Source: Auanema rhodensis
Lineage: Eukaryota; Nematoda; Chromadorea; Rhabditida; Rhabditidae
NCBI GenBank assembly: GCA_964057225.1
Contig: OZ059899.1
Coordinates: 2,108,001-2,172,000, forward strand
Length of the DNA: 64,000 bases
Direction: 5' to 3'
Shown: positions 37,301 to 50,000 of the stretch, piece by piece
Layout of the letters: the number at the start of each line of letters is the position of its first letter
Position numbering within the stretch: the first letter of the stretch is position 1
Program-made: the position numbers and the translations under genes
The notes under the pieces: model-generated
Told to the model about the DNA's origin: nothing
Databases searched by the model: none
The model's input: the letters and a program-made list of their open reading frames with translations, nothing else

Positions 37301-40300
37301 TGAAAAAAGGAATCTAAAAACATCTACTTTTCGCTAAATTATTTTGAAATTTTTCGAAAAAATTTTTGTCAAAATGTTTTTGGAAGCAATGTTGAGTGTA
37401 CATGGAAACTCAACATACACTAATGCATCATTTTTCAAACGATCATAACTAATTTTTGTATCAAGCGTTTCTCAATGTAGTATAGTGCATTCGATGCGGA
37501 TTTTTAAGCTGCGTCGATCTGTGTTATCAGATTTGCGCTAGCTTACAAATGCACCGAGATATCAACTGATATAAGTTCACACTTATATCCTCGATTTTCT
37601 CCCTGAAGAATTAATTTTTTCGTTGAATAACATTGTCCATCGTCTTTGCCTTGAAAAAAGGAATCCAAAAACATCTACTTTTCGCTAAATTATTTTGAAA
37701 TTTTTCGAAAAAATTTTTGTCAAAATGTTTTTGGAAGCAATGTTGAGTGTACATGGAAACTCAACATACACTAATGCATCATTTTTCAAACGATCATAAC
37801 TAATTTTTGTATTAAGCGTTTCTCAATGTAGTATAGTGCATTCGATGCGAATTTTTAAGCTGCGTCGATCTGTGTTATCAGATTTGCGCTAGCTTAAAAA
37901 TGCACCGAGATATCAACTGATATAAGTTCACACTTATATCCTCGATTTTCACCCTGAAGAATTAATTTTTTCGTTGAATAGCATTGTCCATCGTCTTTGC
38001 CTTGAAAAAAGGAATCTAAAAACATCTACTTTTCGCTAAATTATTTTGAAATTTTTCGAAAAAATTTTTGTCAAAATGTTTTTGGAAGCAATGTTGAGTG
38101 TACATGGAAACTCAACATACACTAATGCATCATTTTTCAAACGATCATAACTAATTTTTGTATCAAGCGTTTCTCGATGTAGTATAGTGCATTCGATGCG
38201 GATTTTTAAGCTGCGTCGATCTGTGTTATCAGATTTGCGCAGGCTTACAAATGCACCGAGATATCAACTGATATAAGTTCACACTTATATCCTCGATTTT
38301 CACCCTGAAGAATTAATTTTTTCGTTGAATAACATTGTCCATCGTCTTTGCCTTGAAAAATGGAATCTAAAAACATCTACTTTTTGCTAAATTATTTTGA
38401 AATTTTTCGAAAAAATTTTTGTCAAAATGTTTTTGGAAGCAATGTTGAGTGTACATGGAAACTCAACATACACTAATGCATCATTTTTCAAACAATCATA
38501 ACTAATTTGTGTATTAAGCGTTTCTCAATGTAGTATAGTGCATTCGATGCGGATTTTTAAGCTGCGTCGATCTGTGTTATCAGATTTGCGCTAACTTAAA
38601 AATGCACCGAGATATCAACTGATATAAGTTCACACTTATATCCTCGATTTTCACCCTGAAGAATTAATTTTTTCGTTGAATAGCATTGTCCATCGTCTTT
38701 GCCTTGAAAAAAGGAATCTAAAAACATCTACTTTTCGCTAAATTATTTTGAAATTTTTCGAAAAAATTTTTGTCAAAATGTTTTTGGAAGCAATGTTGAG
38801 TGTACATGGAAACTCAACATACACTAATGCATCATTTTTCAAACGATCATAACTAATTTTTGTATCAAGCGTTTCTCAATGTAGTATAGTGCATTCGATG
38901 CGGATTTTTAAGCTGCGTCGATCTGTGTTATCAGATTTGCGCTAGCTTACAAATGCACCGAGATATCAACTGATATAAGTTCACACTTATATCCTCGATT
39001 TTCTCCCTGAAGAATTAATTTTTTCGTTGAATAACATTGTCCATCGTCTTTGCCTTGAAAAAAGGAATCCAAAAACATCTACTTTTCGCTAAATTATTTT
39101 GAAATTTTTCGAAAAAATTTTTGTCAAAATGTTTTTGGAAGCAATGTTGAGTGTACATGGAAACTCAACATACACTAATGCATCATTTTTCAAACGATCA
39201 TAACTAATTTTTGTATTAAGCGTTTCTCAATGAAGTATAGTGCATTCGATGCGAATTTTTAAGCTGCGTCGATCTGTGTTATCAGATTTGCGCTAGCTTA
39301 AAAATGCACCGAGATATCAACTGATATAAGTTCACACTTATATCCTCGATTTTCACCCTGAAGAATTAATTTTTTCGTTGAATAGCATTGTCCATCGTCT
39401 TTGCCTTGAAAAAAGGAATCTAAAAACATCTACTTTTCGCTAAATTATTTTGAAATTTTTCGAAAAAATTTTTGTCAAAATGTTTTTGGAAGCAATGTTG
39501 AGTGTACATGGAAACTCAACATACACTAATGCATCATTTTTCAAACGATCATAACTAATTTTTGTATCAAGCGTTTCTCGATGTAGTATAGTGCATTCGA
39601 TGCGGATTTTTAAGCTGCGTCGATCTGTGTTATCAGATTTGCGCAGGCTTACAAATGCACCGAGATATCAACTGATATAAGTTCACACTTATATCCTCGA
39701 TTTTCACCCTGAAGAATTAATTTTTTCGTTGAATAACATTGTCCATCGTCTTTGCCTTGAAAAATGGAATCTAAAAACATCTACTTTTTGCTAAATTATT
39801 TTGAAATTTTTCGAAAAAATTTTTGTCAAAATGTTTTTGGAAGCAATGTTGAGTGTACATGGAAACTCAACATACACTAATGCATCATTTTTCAAACAAT
39901 CATAACTAATTTGTGTATTAAGCGTTTCTCAATGTAGTATAGTGCATTCGATGCGGATTTTTAAGCTGCGTCGATCTGTGTTATCAGATTTGCGCTAACT
40001 TAAAAATGCACCGAGATATCAACTGATATAAGTTCACACTTATATCCTCGATTTTCACCCTGAAGAATTAATTTTTTCGTTGAATAGCATTGTCCATCGT
40101 CTTTGCCTTGAAAAAAGGAATCTAAAAACATCTACTTTTCGCTAAATTATTTTGAAATTTTTCGAAAAAATTTTTGTCAAAATGTTTTTGGAAGCAATGT
40201 TGAGTGTAAATGGAAACTCAACATACACTAATGCATCATTTTTCAAACGATCATAACTAATTTTTGTATCAAGCGTTTCTCGATGTAGTATAGTGCATTC

Positions 40301-43300
40301 GATGCGGATTTTTAAGCTGCGTCGATCTGTGTTATCAGATTTGCGCTAGCTTACAAATGCACCGAGATATCAACTGATATAAGTTCACACTTATATCCTC
40401 GATTTTCACCCTGAAGAATTAATTTTTTCGTTGAATAACATTGTCCATCGTCTTTGCCTTGAAAAATGGAATCTAAAAACATCTACTTTTTGCTAAATTA
40501 TTTTGAAATTTTTCGAAAAAATTTTTGTCAAAATGTTTTTGGAAGCAATGTTGAGTGTACATGGAAACTCAACATACACTAATGCATCATTTTTCAAACA
40601 ATCATAACTAATTTGTGTATTAAGCGTTTCTCAATGTAGTATAGTGCATTCGATGCGGATTTTTAAGCTGCGTCGATCTGTGTTATCAGATTTGCGCTAA
40701 CTTAAAAATGCACCGAGATATCAACTGATATAAGTTCACACTTATATCCTCGATTTTCACCCTGAAGAATTAATTTTTCGTTGAATAGCATTGTCCATCG
40801 TCTTTGCCTTGAAAAAAGGAATCTAAAAACATCTACTTTTCGCTAAATTATTTTGAAATTTTTCGAAAAAATTTTTGTCAAAATGTTTTTGGAAGCAATG
40901 TTGAGTGTACATGGAAACTCAACATACACTAATGCATCATTTTTCAAACGATCATAACTAATTTTTGTATCAAGCGTTTCTCAATGTAGTATAGTGCATT
41001 CGATGCGGATTTTTAAGCTGCGTCGATCTGTGTTATCAGATTTGCGCTAGCTTACAAATGCACCGAGATATCAACTGATATAAGTTCACACTTATATCCT
41101 CGATTTTCTCCCTGAAGAATTAATTTTTTCGTTGAATAACATTGTCCATCGTCTTTGCCTTGAAAAAAGGAATCCAAAAACATCTACTTTTCGCTAAATT
41201 ATTTTGAAATTTTTCGAAAAAATTTTTGTCAAAATGTTTTTGGAAGCAATGTTGAGTGTACATGGAAACTCAACATACACTAATGCATCATTTTTCAAAC
41301 GATCATAACTAATTTTTGTATTAAGCGTTTCTCAATGTAGTATAGTGCATTCGATGCGAATTTTTAAGCTGCGTCGATCTGTGTTATCAGATTTGCGCTA
41401 GCTTAAAAATGCACCGAGATATCAACTGATATAAGTTCACACTTATATCCTCGATTTTCACCCTGAAGAATTAATTTTTTCGTTGAATAGCATTGTCCAT
41501 CGTCTTTGCCTTGAAAAAAGGAATCTAAAAACATCTACTTTTCGCTAAATTATTTTGAAATTTTTCGAAAAAATTTTTGTCAAAATGTTTTTGGAAGCAA
41601 TGTTGAGTGTACATGGAAACTCAACATACACTAATGCATCATTTTTCAAACGATCATAACTAATTTTTGTATCAAGCGTTTCTCGATGTAGTATAGTGCA
41701 TTCGATGCGGATTTTTAAGCTGCGTCGATCTGTGTTATCAGATTTGCGCAGGCTTACAAATGCACCGAGATATCAACTGATATAAGTTCACACTTATATC
41801 CTCGATTTTCACCCTGAAGAATTAATTTTTTCGTTGAATAACATTGTCCATCGTCTTTGCCTTGAAAAATGGAATCTAAAAACATCTACTTTTTGCTAAA
41901 TTATTTTGAAATTTTTCGAAAAAATTTTTGTCAAAATGTTTTTGGAAGCAATGTTGAGTGTACATGGAAACTCAACATACACTAATGCATCATTTTTCAA
42001 ACAATCATAACTAATTTGTGTATTAAGCGTTTCTCAATGTAGTATAGTGCATTCGATGCGGATTTTTAAGCTGCGTCGATCTGTGTTATCAGATTTGCGC
42101 TAACTTAAAAATGCACCGAGATATCAACTGATATAAGTTCACACTTATATCCTCGATTTTCACCCTGAAGAATTAATTTTTTCGTTGAATAGCATTGTCC
42201 ATCGTCTTTGCCTTGAAAAAAGGAATCTAAAAACATCTACTTTTCGCTAAATTATTTTGAAATTTTTCGAAAAAATTTTTGTCAAAATGTTTTTGGAAGC
42301 AATGTTGAGTGTACATGGAAACTCAACATACACTAATGCATCATTTTTCAAACGATCATAACTAATTTTTGTATTAAGCGTTTCTCAATGAAGTATAGTG
42401 CATTCGATGCGAATTTTTAAGCTGCGTCGATCTGTGTTATCAGATTTGCGCTAGCTTAAAAATGCACCGAGATATCAACTGATATAAGTTCACACTTATA
42501 TCCTCGATTTTCACCCTGAAGAATTAATTTTTTCGTTGAATAGCATTGTCCATCGTCTTTGCCTTGAAAAAAGGAATCTAAAAACATCTACTTTTCGCTA
42601 AATTATTTTGAAATTTTTCGAAAAAATTTTTGTCAAAATGTTTTTGGAAGCAATGTTGAGTGTACATGGAAACTCAACATACACTAATGCATCATTTTTC
42701 AAACGATCATAACTAATTTTTGTATCAAGCGTTTCTCGATGTAGTATAGTGCATTCGATGCGGATTTTTAAGCTGCGTCGATCTGTGTTATCAGATTTGC
42801 GCAGGCTTACAAATGCACCGAGATATCAACTGATATAAGTTCACACTTATATCCTCGATTTTCACCCTGAAGAATTAATTTTTTCGTTGAATAACATTGT
42901 CCATCGTCTTTGCCTTGAAAAATGGAATCTAAAAACATCTACTTTTTGCTAAATTATTTTGAAATTTTTCGAAAAAATTTTTGTCAAAATGTTTTTGGAA
43001 GCAATGTTGAGTGTACATGGAAACTCAACATACACTAATGCATCATTTTTCAAACAATCATAACTAATTTGTGTATTAAGCGTTTCTCAATGTAGTATAG
43101 TGCATTCGATGCGGATTTTTAAGCTGCGTCGATCTGTGTTATCAGATTTGCGCTAACTTAAAAATGCACCGAGATATCAACTGATATAAGTTCACACTTA
43201 TATCCTCGATTTTCACCCTGAAGAATTAATTTTTTCGTTGAATAGCATTGTCCATCGTCTTTGCCTTGAAAAAAGGAATCTAAAAACATCTACTTTTCGC

Positions 43301-44572
43301 TAAATTATTTTGAAATTTTTCGAAAAAATTTTTGTCAAAATGTTTTTGGAAGCAATGTTGAGTGTAAATGGAAACTCAACATACACTAATGCATCATTTT
43401 TCAAACGATCATAACTAATTTTTGTATCAAGCGTTTCTCGATGTAGTATAGTGCATTCGATGCGGATTTTTAAGCTGCGTCGATCTGTGTTATCAGATTT
43501 GCGCTAGCTTACAAATGCACCGAGATATCAACTGATATAAGTTCACACTTATATCCTCGATTTTCACCCTGAAGAATTAATTTTTTCGTTGAATAACATT
43601 GTCCATCGTCTTTGCCTTGAAAAATGAAATCTAAAAACATCTACTTTTTGCTAAATTATTTTGAAATTTTTCGAAAAAATTTTTGTCAAAATGTTTTTGG
43701 AAGCAATGTTGAGTGTACATGGAAACTCAACATACACTAATGCATCATTTTTCAAACAATCATAACTAATTTGTGTATTAAGCGTTTCTCAATGTAGTAT
43801 AGTGCATTCGATGCGGATTTTTAAGCTGCGTCGATCTGTGTTATCAGATTTGCGCTAGCTTAAAAATGCACCGAGATATCAACTGATATAAGTTCACACT
43901 TATATCCTCGATTTTCACCCTGAAGAATTGATTTTTTCGTTGAATAACATTGTCTATCGTCTTTGCCTTGAAAAATGGAATCTAAAAACATCTACTTTTT
44001 GCTAAATTATTTTGAAATTTTTCGAAAAAATTTTTGTCAAAATGTTTTTGGAAGCAATGTTGAGTGTACATGGAAACTCAACATACACTAATGCATCATT
44101 TTTCAAACGATCATAACTAATTTTTGTATTAAGCTTTTCTCAATGTAGTATAGTGCATTCGATGCGGATTTTTAAGCTGCGTCGATCTGTGTTATCAGAT
44201 TTGCGCTAGCTTAAAAATGCACCGAGATATCAACTGATATAAGTTCACACTTATATCCTCGATTTTCACCCTGAAGAATTAATTTTTTCGTTGAATAACA
44301 TTGTCCATCGTCTTTGCCTTGAAAAATGGAATCTAAAAACATCTACTTTTTGCTAAATTATTTTGAAATTTTTCGAAAACATTTTTGTCAAAATGTTTTT
44401 GGAAGCAATGTTGAGTGTACATGGAAACTCAACATACACTAATGCATCATTTTTCAAACGATCATAACTAATTTTTGGATCAAGCGTTTCTCAATGTAGT
44501 ATAGTGCATTCGATGCGGATTTTTAAGCTGCGTCGATCTGTGTTATCAGATTTGCGCTAGCTTAAAAATGCA
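34396..44572 (+). repeat. Expanded second copy U2, 29 monomers (M99-M127)
   Basis: M99-M115 (34396-40361) repeat M79-M95. M116-M124 (40362-43519) then repeat M106-M115 with one monomer missing. M125-M127 (43520-44572) repeat M96-M98, including ATGAAATC and TTGGATCAAGCG. So U2 equals U1 with a nested 10-monomer duplication (offset 3509 bp) minus one monomer. The 1-nt-deleted monomer of U1 (30185) therefore appears at 37204 and 40713 as well. Between U1 and U2 I noticed one difference at the diagnostic sites: G at 31575 versus A at 38594. Confidence 0.93.
42116..42466 (+). repeat. Hybrid monomer M121, deletion fusion inside U2
   Basis: The first part (G77, ATAGCATT; T113, GAATCT) matches the Q monomer at 38607. 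The last part (TATTAAGCG, CAATGAAG, GCGAAT) matches the following R monomer at 38958. The monomer between the two breakpoints has been lost, so the local offset to the source copy drops from 3509 bp to about 3158 bp. The crossover lies between p113 and p260. Confidence 0.88.
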
Positions 44573-47030
44573 CCGAGATATCAACTGATATAAGTTCACA
44601 CTTATATCCTCGATTTTCACCCTGAAGAATTAATTTTTTCGTTGAATAACATTGTCCATCGTCTTTGCCTTGAAAAATGGAATCTAAAAACATCTACTTT
44701 TTGCTAAATTATTTTGAAATTTTTCGAAAAAATTTTTGTCAAAATGTTTTTGGAAGCAATGTTGAGTGTACATGGAAACTCAACATACACTAATGCATCA
44801 TTTTTCAAACGATCATAACTAATTTTTGTATCAAGCTTTTCTCAATGTAGTATAGTGCATTCGATGCGGATTTTTAAGCTGCGTCGATCTGTGTTATCAG
44901 ATTTGCGCTAGCTTAAAAATGCACCGAGATATCAACTGATATAAGTTCACACTTATATCCTCGATTTTCACCCTGAAAAATTGATTTTTTCGTTGAATAA
45001 CATTGTCTATCGTCTTTGCCTTGAAAAATGGAATCTAAAAACATCTACTTTTTGCTAAATTATTTTGAAATTTTTCGAAAAAATTTTTGTCAAAATGTTT
45101 TTGGAAGCAATGTTGAGTGTACATGGAAACTCAACATACACTAATGCATCATTTTTCAAACGATCATAACTAATTTTTGTATTAAGCTTTTCTCAATGTA
45201 GTATAGTGCATTCGATGCGGATTTTTAAGCTGCGTCGATCTGTGTTATCAGATTTGCGCTAGCTTAAAAATGCACCGAGATATCAACTGATATAAGTTCA
45301 CACTTATATCCTCGATTTTCACCCTGAAGAATTAATTTTTTCGTTGAATAACATTGTCCATCGTCTTTGCCTTGAAAAATGGAATCTAAAAACATCTACT
45401 TTTGGGCTAAATTATTTTGAAATTTTTTGAAAAAATTTTTGTCAAAATGTTTTTGGAAGCAATGTTGAGTGTACATGGAAACTCAACATACACTAATGCA
45501 TCATTTTTCAAACGATCATAACTAATTTTTGTATCAAGCGTTTCTCAATGTAGTATAGTGCATTCGATGCGGATTTTTAAGCTGCGTCGATCTGTGTTAT
45601 CAGATTTGCGCTAGCTTAAAAATGCACCGAGATATCAACTGATATAAGTTCACACTTATATCCTCGATTTTCACCCTGAAGAATTAATTTTTTCGTTGAA
45701 TAACATTGTCCATCGTCTTTGCCTTGAAAAATGGAATCCAAAAACATCTACTTTTTGCTAAATTATTTTGAAATTTTTCGAAAAAATTTTTGTCAAAATG
45801 TTTTTGGAAGCAATGTTGAGTGTACATGGAAACTCAACATACACTAATGCATCATTTTTCAAACGATCATAACTAATTCTTGTATCAAGCTTTCCTCAAT
45901 GTAGTATAGTGCATTCGATGCGGATTTTTAAGCTGCGTCGATCTGTGTTATCAGATTTGCGCTAGCTTAAAAATGCACCGAGATATCAACTGATATAAGT
46001 TCACACTTATATCCTCGATTTTCACCCTGAAAAATTGATTTTTTCGTTGAATAACATTGTCTATCGTCTTTGCCTTGAAAAATGGAATCTAAAAACATCT
46101 ACTTTTTGCTAAATTATTTTGAAATTTTTCGAAAAAATTTTTGTCAAAATGTTTTTGGAAGCAATGTTGAGTGTACATGGAAACTCAACATACACTAATG
46201 CATCATTTTTCAAACGATCATAACTAATTTTTGTATCAAGCGTTTCTCAATGTAGTATAGTGCATTCGATGCGGATTTTTAAGCTGCGTCGATCTGTGTT
46301 ATCAGATTTGCGCTAACTTAAAAATGCACCGAGATATCAACTGATATAAGTTCACACTTATATCCTCGATTTTCACCCTGAAGAATTGATTTTTTCGTTG
46401 AATAACATTGTCTATCGTCTTTGCCTTGGAAAATGGAATCTAAAAACATCTACTTTTTGCTAAATTATTTTGAAATTTTTCGAAAAAATTTTTGTCAAAA
46501 TGTTTTTGGAAGCAATGTTGAGTGTACATGGAAACTCAACATACACTAATGCATCATTTTTCAAACGATCATAACTAATTTTTGTATTAAGCTTTTCTCA
46601 ATGTAGTATAGTGCATTCGATGCGGATTTTTAAGCTGCGTCGATCTGTGTTATCAGATTTGCGCTAGCTTAAAAATGCACCGAGATATCAACTGATATAA
46701 GTTCACACTTATATCCTCGATTTTCACCCTGAAGAATTAATTTTTTCGTTGAATAACATTGTCCATCGTCTTTGCCTTGAAAAATGGAATCTAAAAACAT
46801 CTACTTTTTGCTAAATTATTTTGAAATTTTTCGAAAAAATTTTTGTCAAAATGTTTTTGGAAGCAATGTTGAGTGTACATGGAAACTCAACATACACTAA
46901 TGCATCATTTTTCAAACGATCATAACTAATTTTTGTATCAAGCTTTTCTCAATGTAGTATAGTGCATTCGATGCGGATTTTTAAGCTGCGTCGATCTGTG
47001 TTATCAGATTTGCGCTAGCTTAAAAATGCA
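44573..47030 (+). repeat. Monomers M128-M134, start of the AAATTG zone
   Basis: AAATTG heads with T85 appear at M129 and M132, in place of GAATTA types. M130 (45275-45626) is 352 bp because CTTTTGGGCTAA replaces CTTTTTGCTAA; it also reads TTTTTTGAAAA instead of TTTTTCGAAAA. M131 has GAATCC, AATTCTTG and TTTCCTC. A tails are absent from here to 59666. No gene. Confidence 0.88.
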
Positions 47031-50000
47031 CCGAGATATCAACTGATATAAGTTCACACTTATATCCTCGATTTTCACCATGAACAATTAATTTTTTCGT
47101 TGAATAACATTGTCCATCGTCTTTGCCTTGAAAAATGGAATCTAAAAACATTTACTTTTTGCTAAATTATTTTGAAATTTTTCGAAAAAATTTTTGTCAA
47201 AATGTTTTTGGAAGCAATGTTGAGTGTACATGGAAACTCAACATACACTAATGCATCATTTTTCAAACGATCATAACTAATTTTTGTATCAAGCGTTTCT
47301 CAATGTAGTATAGTGCATTCGATGCGGATTTTCAAGCTGCGTCGATCTGTGTTATCAGATTTGGGCTAGCTTAAAAATGCACCGAGATATCAACTGATAT
47401 AAGTTCACACTTATATCCTCGATTTTCACCCTGAAAAATTGATTTTTTCGTTGAATAACATTGTCTATCGTCTTTGCCTTGAAAAATGGAATCTAAAAAC
47501 ATCTACTTTTTGCTAAATTATTTTGAAATTTTTCGAAAAAATTTTTGTCAAAATGTTTTTGGAAGCAATGTTGAGTGTACATGGAAACTCAACATACACT
47601 AATGCATCATTTTTCAAACGATCATAACTAATTTTTGTATCAAGCGTTTCTCAATGTAGTATAGTGCATTCGATGCGGATTTTTAAGCTGCGTCGATCTG
47701 TGTTATCAGATTTGCGCTAACTTAAAAATGCACCGAGATATCAACTGATATAAGTTCACACTTATATCCTCGATTTTCACCCTGAAGAATTAATTTTTTC
47801 GTTGAATAACATTGTCCATCGTCTTTGCCTTGAAAAATGGAATCTAAAAACATCTACTTTTTGCTAAATTATTTTGAAATTTTTCGAAAAAATTTTTGTC
47901 AAAATGTTTTTGGAAGCAATGTTGAGTGTACATGGAAACTCAACATACACTAATGCATCATTTTTCAAACGATCATAACTAATTTTTGTATCAAGCTTTT
48001 CTCAATGTAGTATAGTGCATTCGATGCGGATTTTTAAGCTGCGTCGATCTGTGTTATCAGATTTGCGCTAGCTTAAAAATGCACCGAGATATCAACTGAT
48101 ATAAGTTCACACTTATATCCTCGATTTTCACCCTGAAAAATTGATTTTTTCGTTGAATAACATTGTCTATCGTCTTTGCCTTGAAAAATGAAATCTAAAA
48201 ACATCTACTTTTTGCTAAATTATTTTGAAATTTTTCGAAAAAATTTTTGTCAAAATGTTTTTGGAAGCAATGTTGAGTGTACATGGAAACTCAACATACA
48301 CTAATGCATCATTTTTCAAACGATCATAACTAATTTTTGTATCAAGCGTTTCTCAATGTAGTATAGTGCATTCGATGCGGATTTTTAAGCTGCGTCGATC
48401 TGTGTTATCAGATTTGCGCTAACTTAAAAATGCACCGAGATATCAACTGATATAAGTTCACACTTATATCCTCGATTTTCACCCTGAACAATTAATTTTT
48501 TCGTTGAATAACATTGTCCATCGTCTTTGCCTTGAAAAATGGAATCTAAAAACATCTACTTTTTGCTAAATTATTTTGAAATTTTTCGAAAAAATTTTTG
48601 TCAAAATGTTTTTGGAAGCAATGTTGAGTGTACATGGAAACTCAACATACACTAATGCATCATTTTTCAAACGATCATAACTAATTTTTGTATTAAGCTT
48701 TTCTCAATGTAGTATAGTGCATTCGATGCGGATTTTTAAGCTGCGTCGATCTGTGTTATCAGATTTGCGCTAGCTTAAAAATGCACCGAGATATCAACTG
48801 ATATAAGTTCACACTTATATCCTCGATTTTCACCCTGAAGAATTAATTTTTTCGTTGAATAACATTGTCCATCGTCTTTGCCTTGAAAAATGGAATCTAA
48901 AAACATCTACTTTTTGCTAAATTATTTTGAAATTTTTCGAAAAAATTTTTGTCAAAATGTTTTTGGAAGCAATGTTGAGTGTACATGGAAACTCAACATA
49001 CACTAATGCATCATTTTTCAAACGATCATAACTAATTTTTGGATCAAGCGTTTCTCAATGTAGTATAGTGCATTCGATGCGGATTTTTAAGCTGCGTCGA
49101 TCTGTGTTATCAGATTTGCGCTAGCTTAAAAATGCACCGAGATATCAACTGATATAAGTTCACACTTATATCCTCGATTTTCACCCTGAAAAATTGATTT
49201 TTTCGTTGAATAACATTGTCTATCGTCTTTGCCTTGAAAAATGGAATCTAAAAACATCTACTTTTTGCTAAATTATTTTGAAATTTTTCGAAAAAATTTT
49301 TGTCAAAATGTTTTTGGAAGCAATGTTGAGTGTACATGGAAACTCAACATACACTAATGCATCATTTTTCAAACGATCATAACTAATTTTTGTATCAAGC
49401 GTTTCTCAATGTAGTATAGTGCATTCGATGCGGATTTTTAAGCTGCGTCGATCTGTGTTATCAGATTTGCGCTAACTTAAAAATGCACCGAGATATCAAC
49501 TGATATAAGTTCACACTTATATCCTCGATTTTCACCCTGAAGAATTGATTTTTTCGTTGAATAACATTGTCTATCGTCTTTGCCTTGAAAAATGGAATCT
49601 AAAAACATCTACTTTTTGCTAAATTATTTTGAAATTTTTCGAAAAAATTTTTGTCAAAATGTTTTTGGAAGCAATGTTGAGTGTACATGGAAACTCAACA
49701 TACACTAATGCATCATTTTTCAAACGATCATAACTAATTTTTGTATTAAGCTTTTCTCAATGTAGTATAGTGCATTCGATGCGGATTTTTAAGCTGCGTC
49801 GATCTGTGTTATCAGATTTGCGCTAGCTTAAAAATGCACCGAGATATCAACTGATATAAGTTCACACTTATATCCTCGATTTTCACCCTGAAAAATTGAT
49901 TTTTTCGTTGAATAACATTGTCTATCGTCTTTGCCTTGAAAAATGGAATCTAAAAACATCTACTTTTTGCTAAATTATTTTGAAATTTTTCGAAAAAATT

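Noticed and set aside
27377-44572. Assembly artefact as the whole explanation for the U1/U2 duplication
   Set aside because: The copies differ in structure (20 against 29 monomers), in one base (31575 versus 38594) and by a fusion monomer, which a simple duplicated contig would not show. Not fully excluded without reads.
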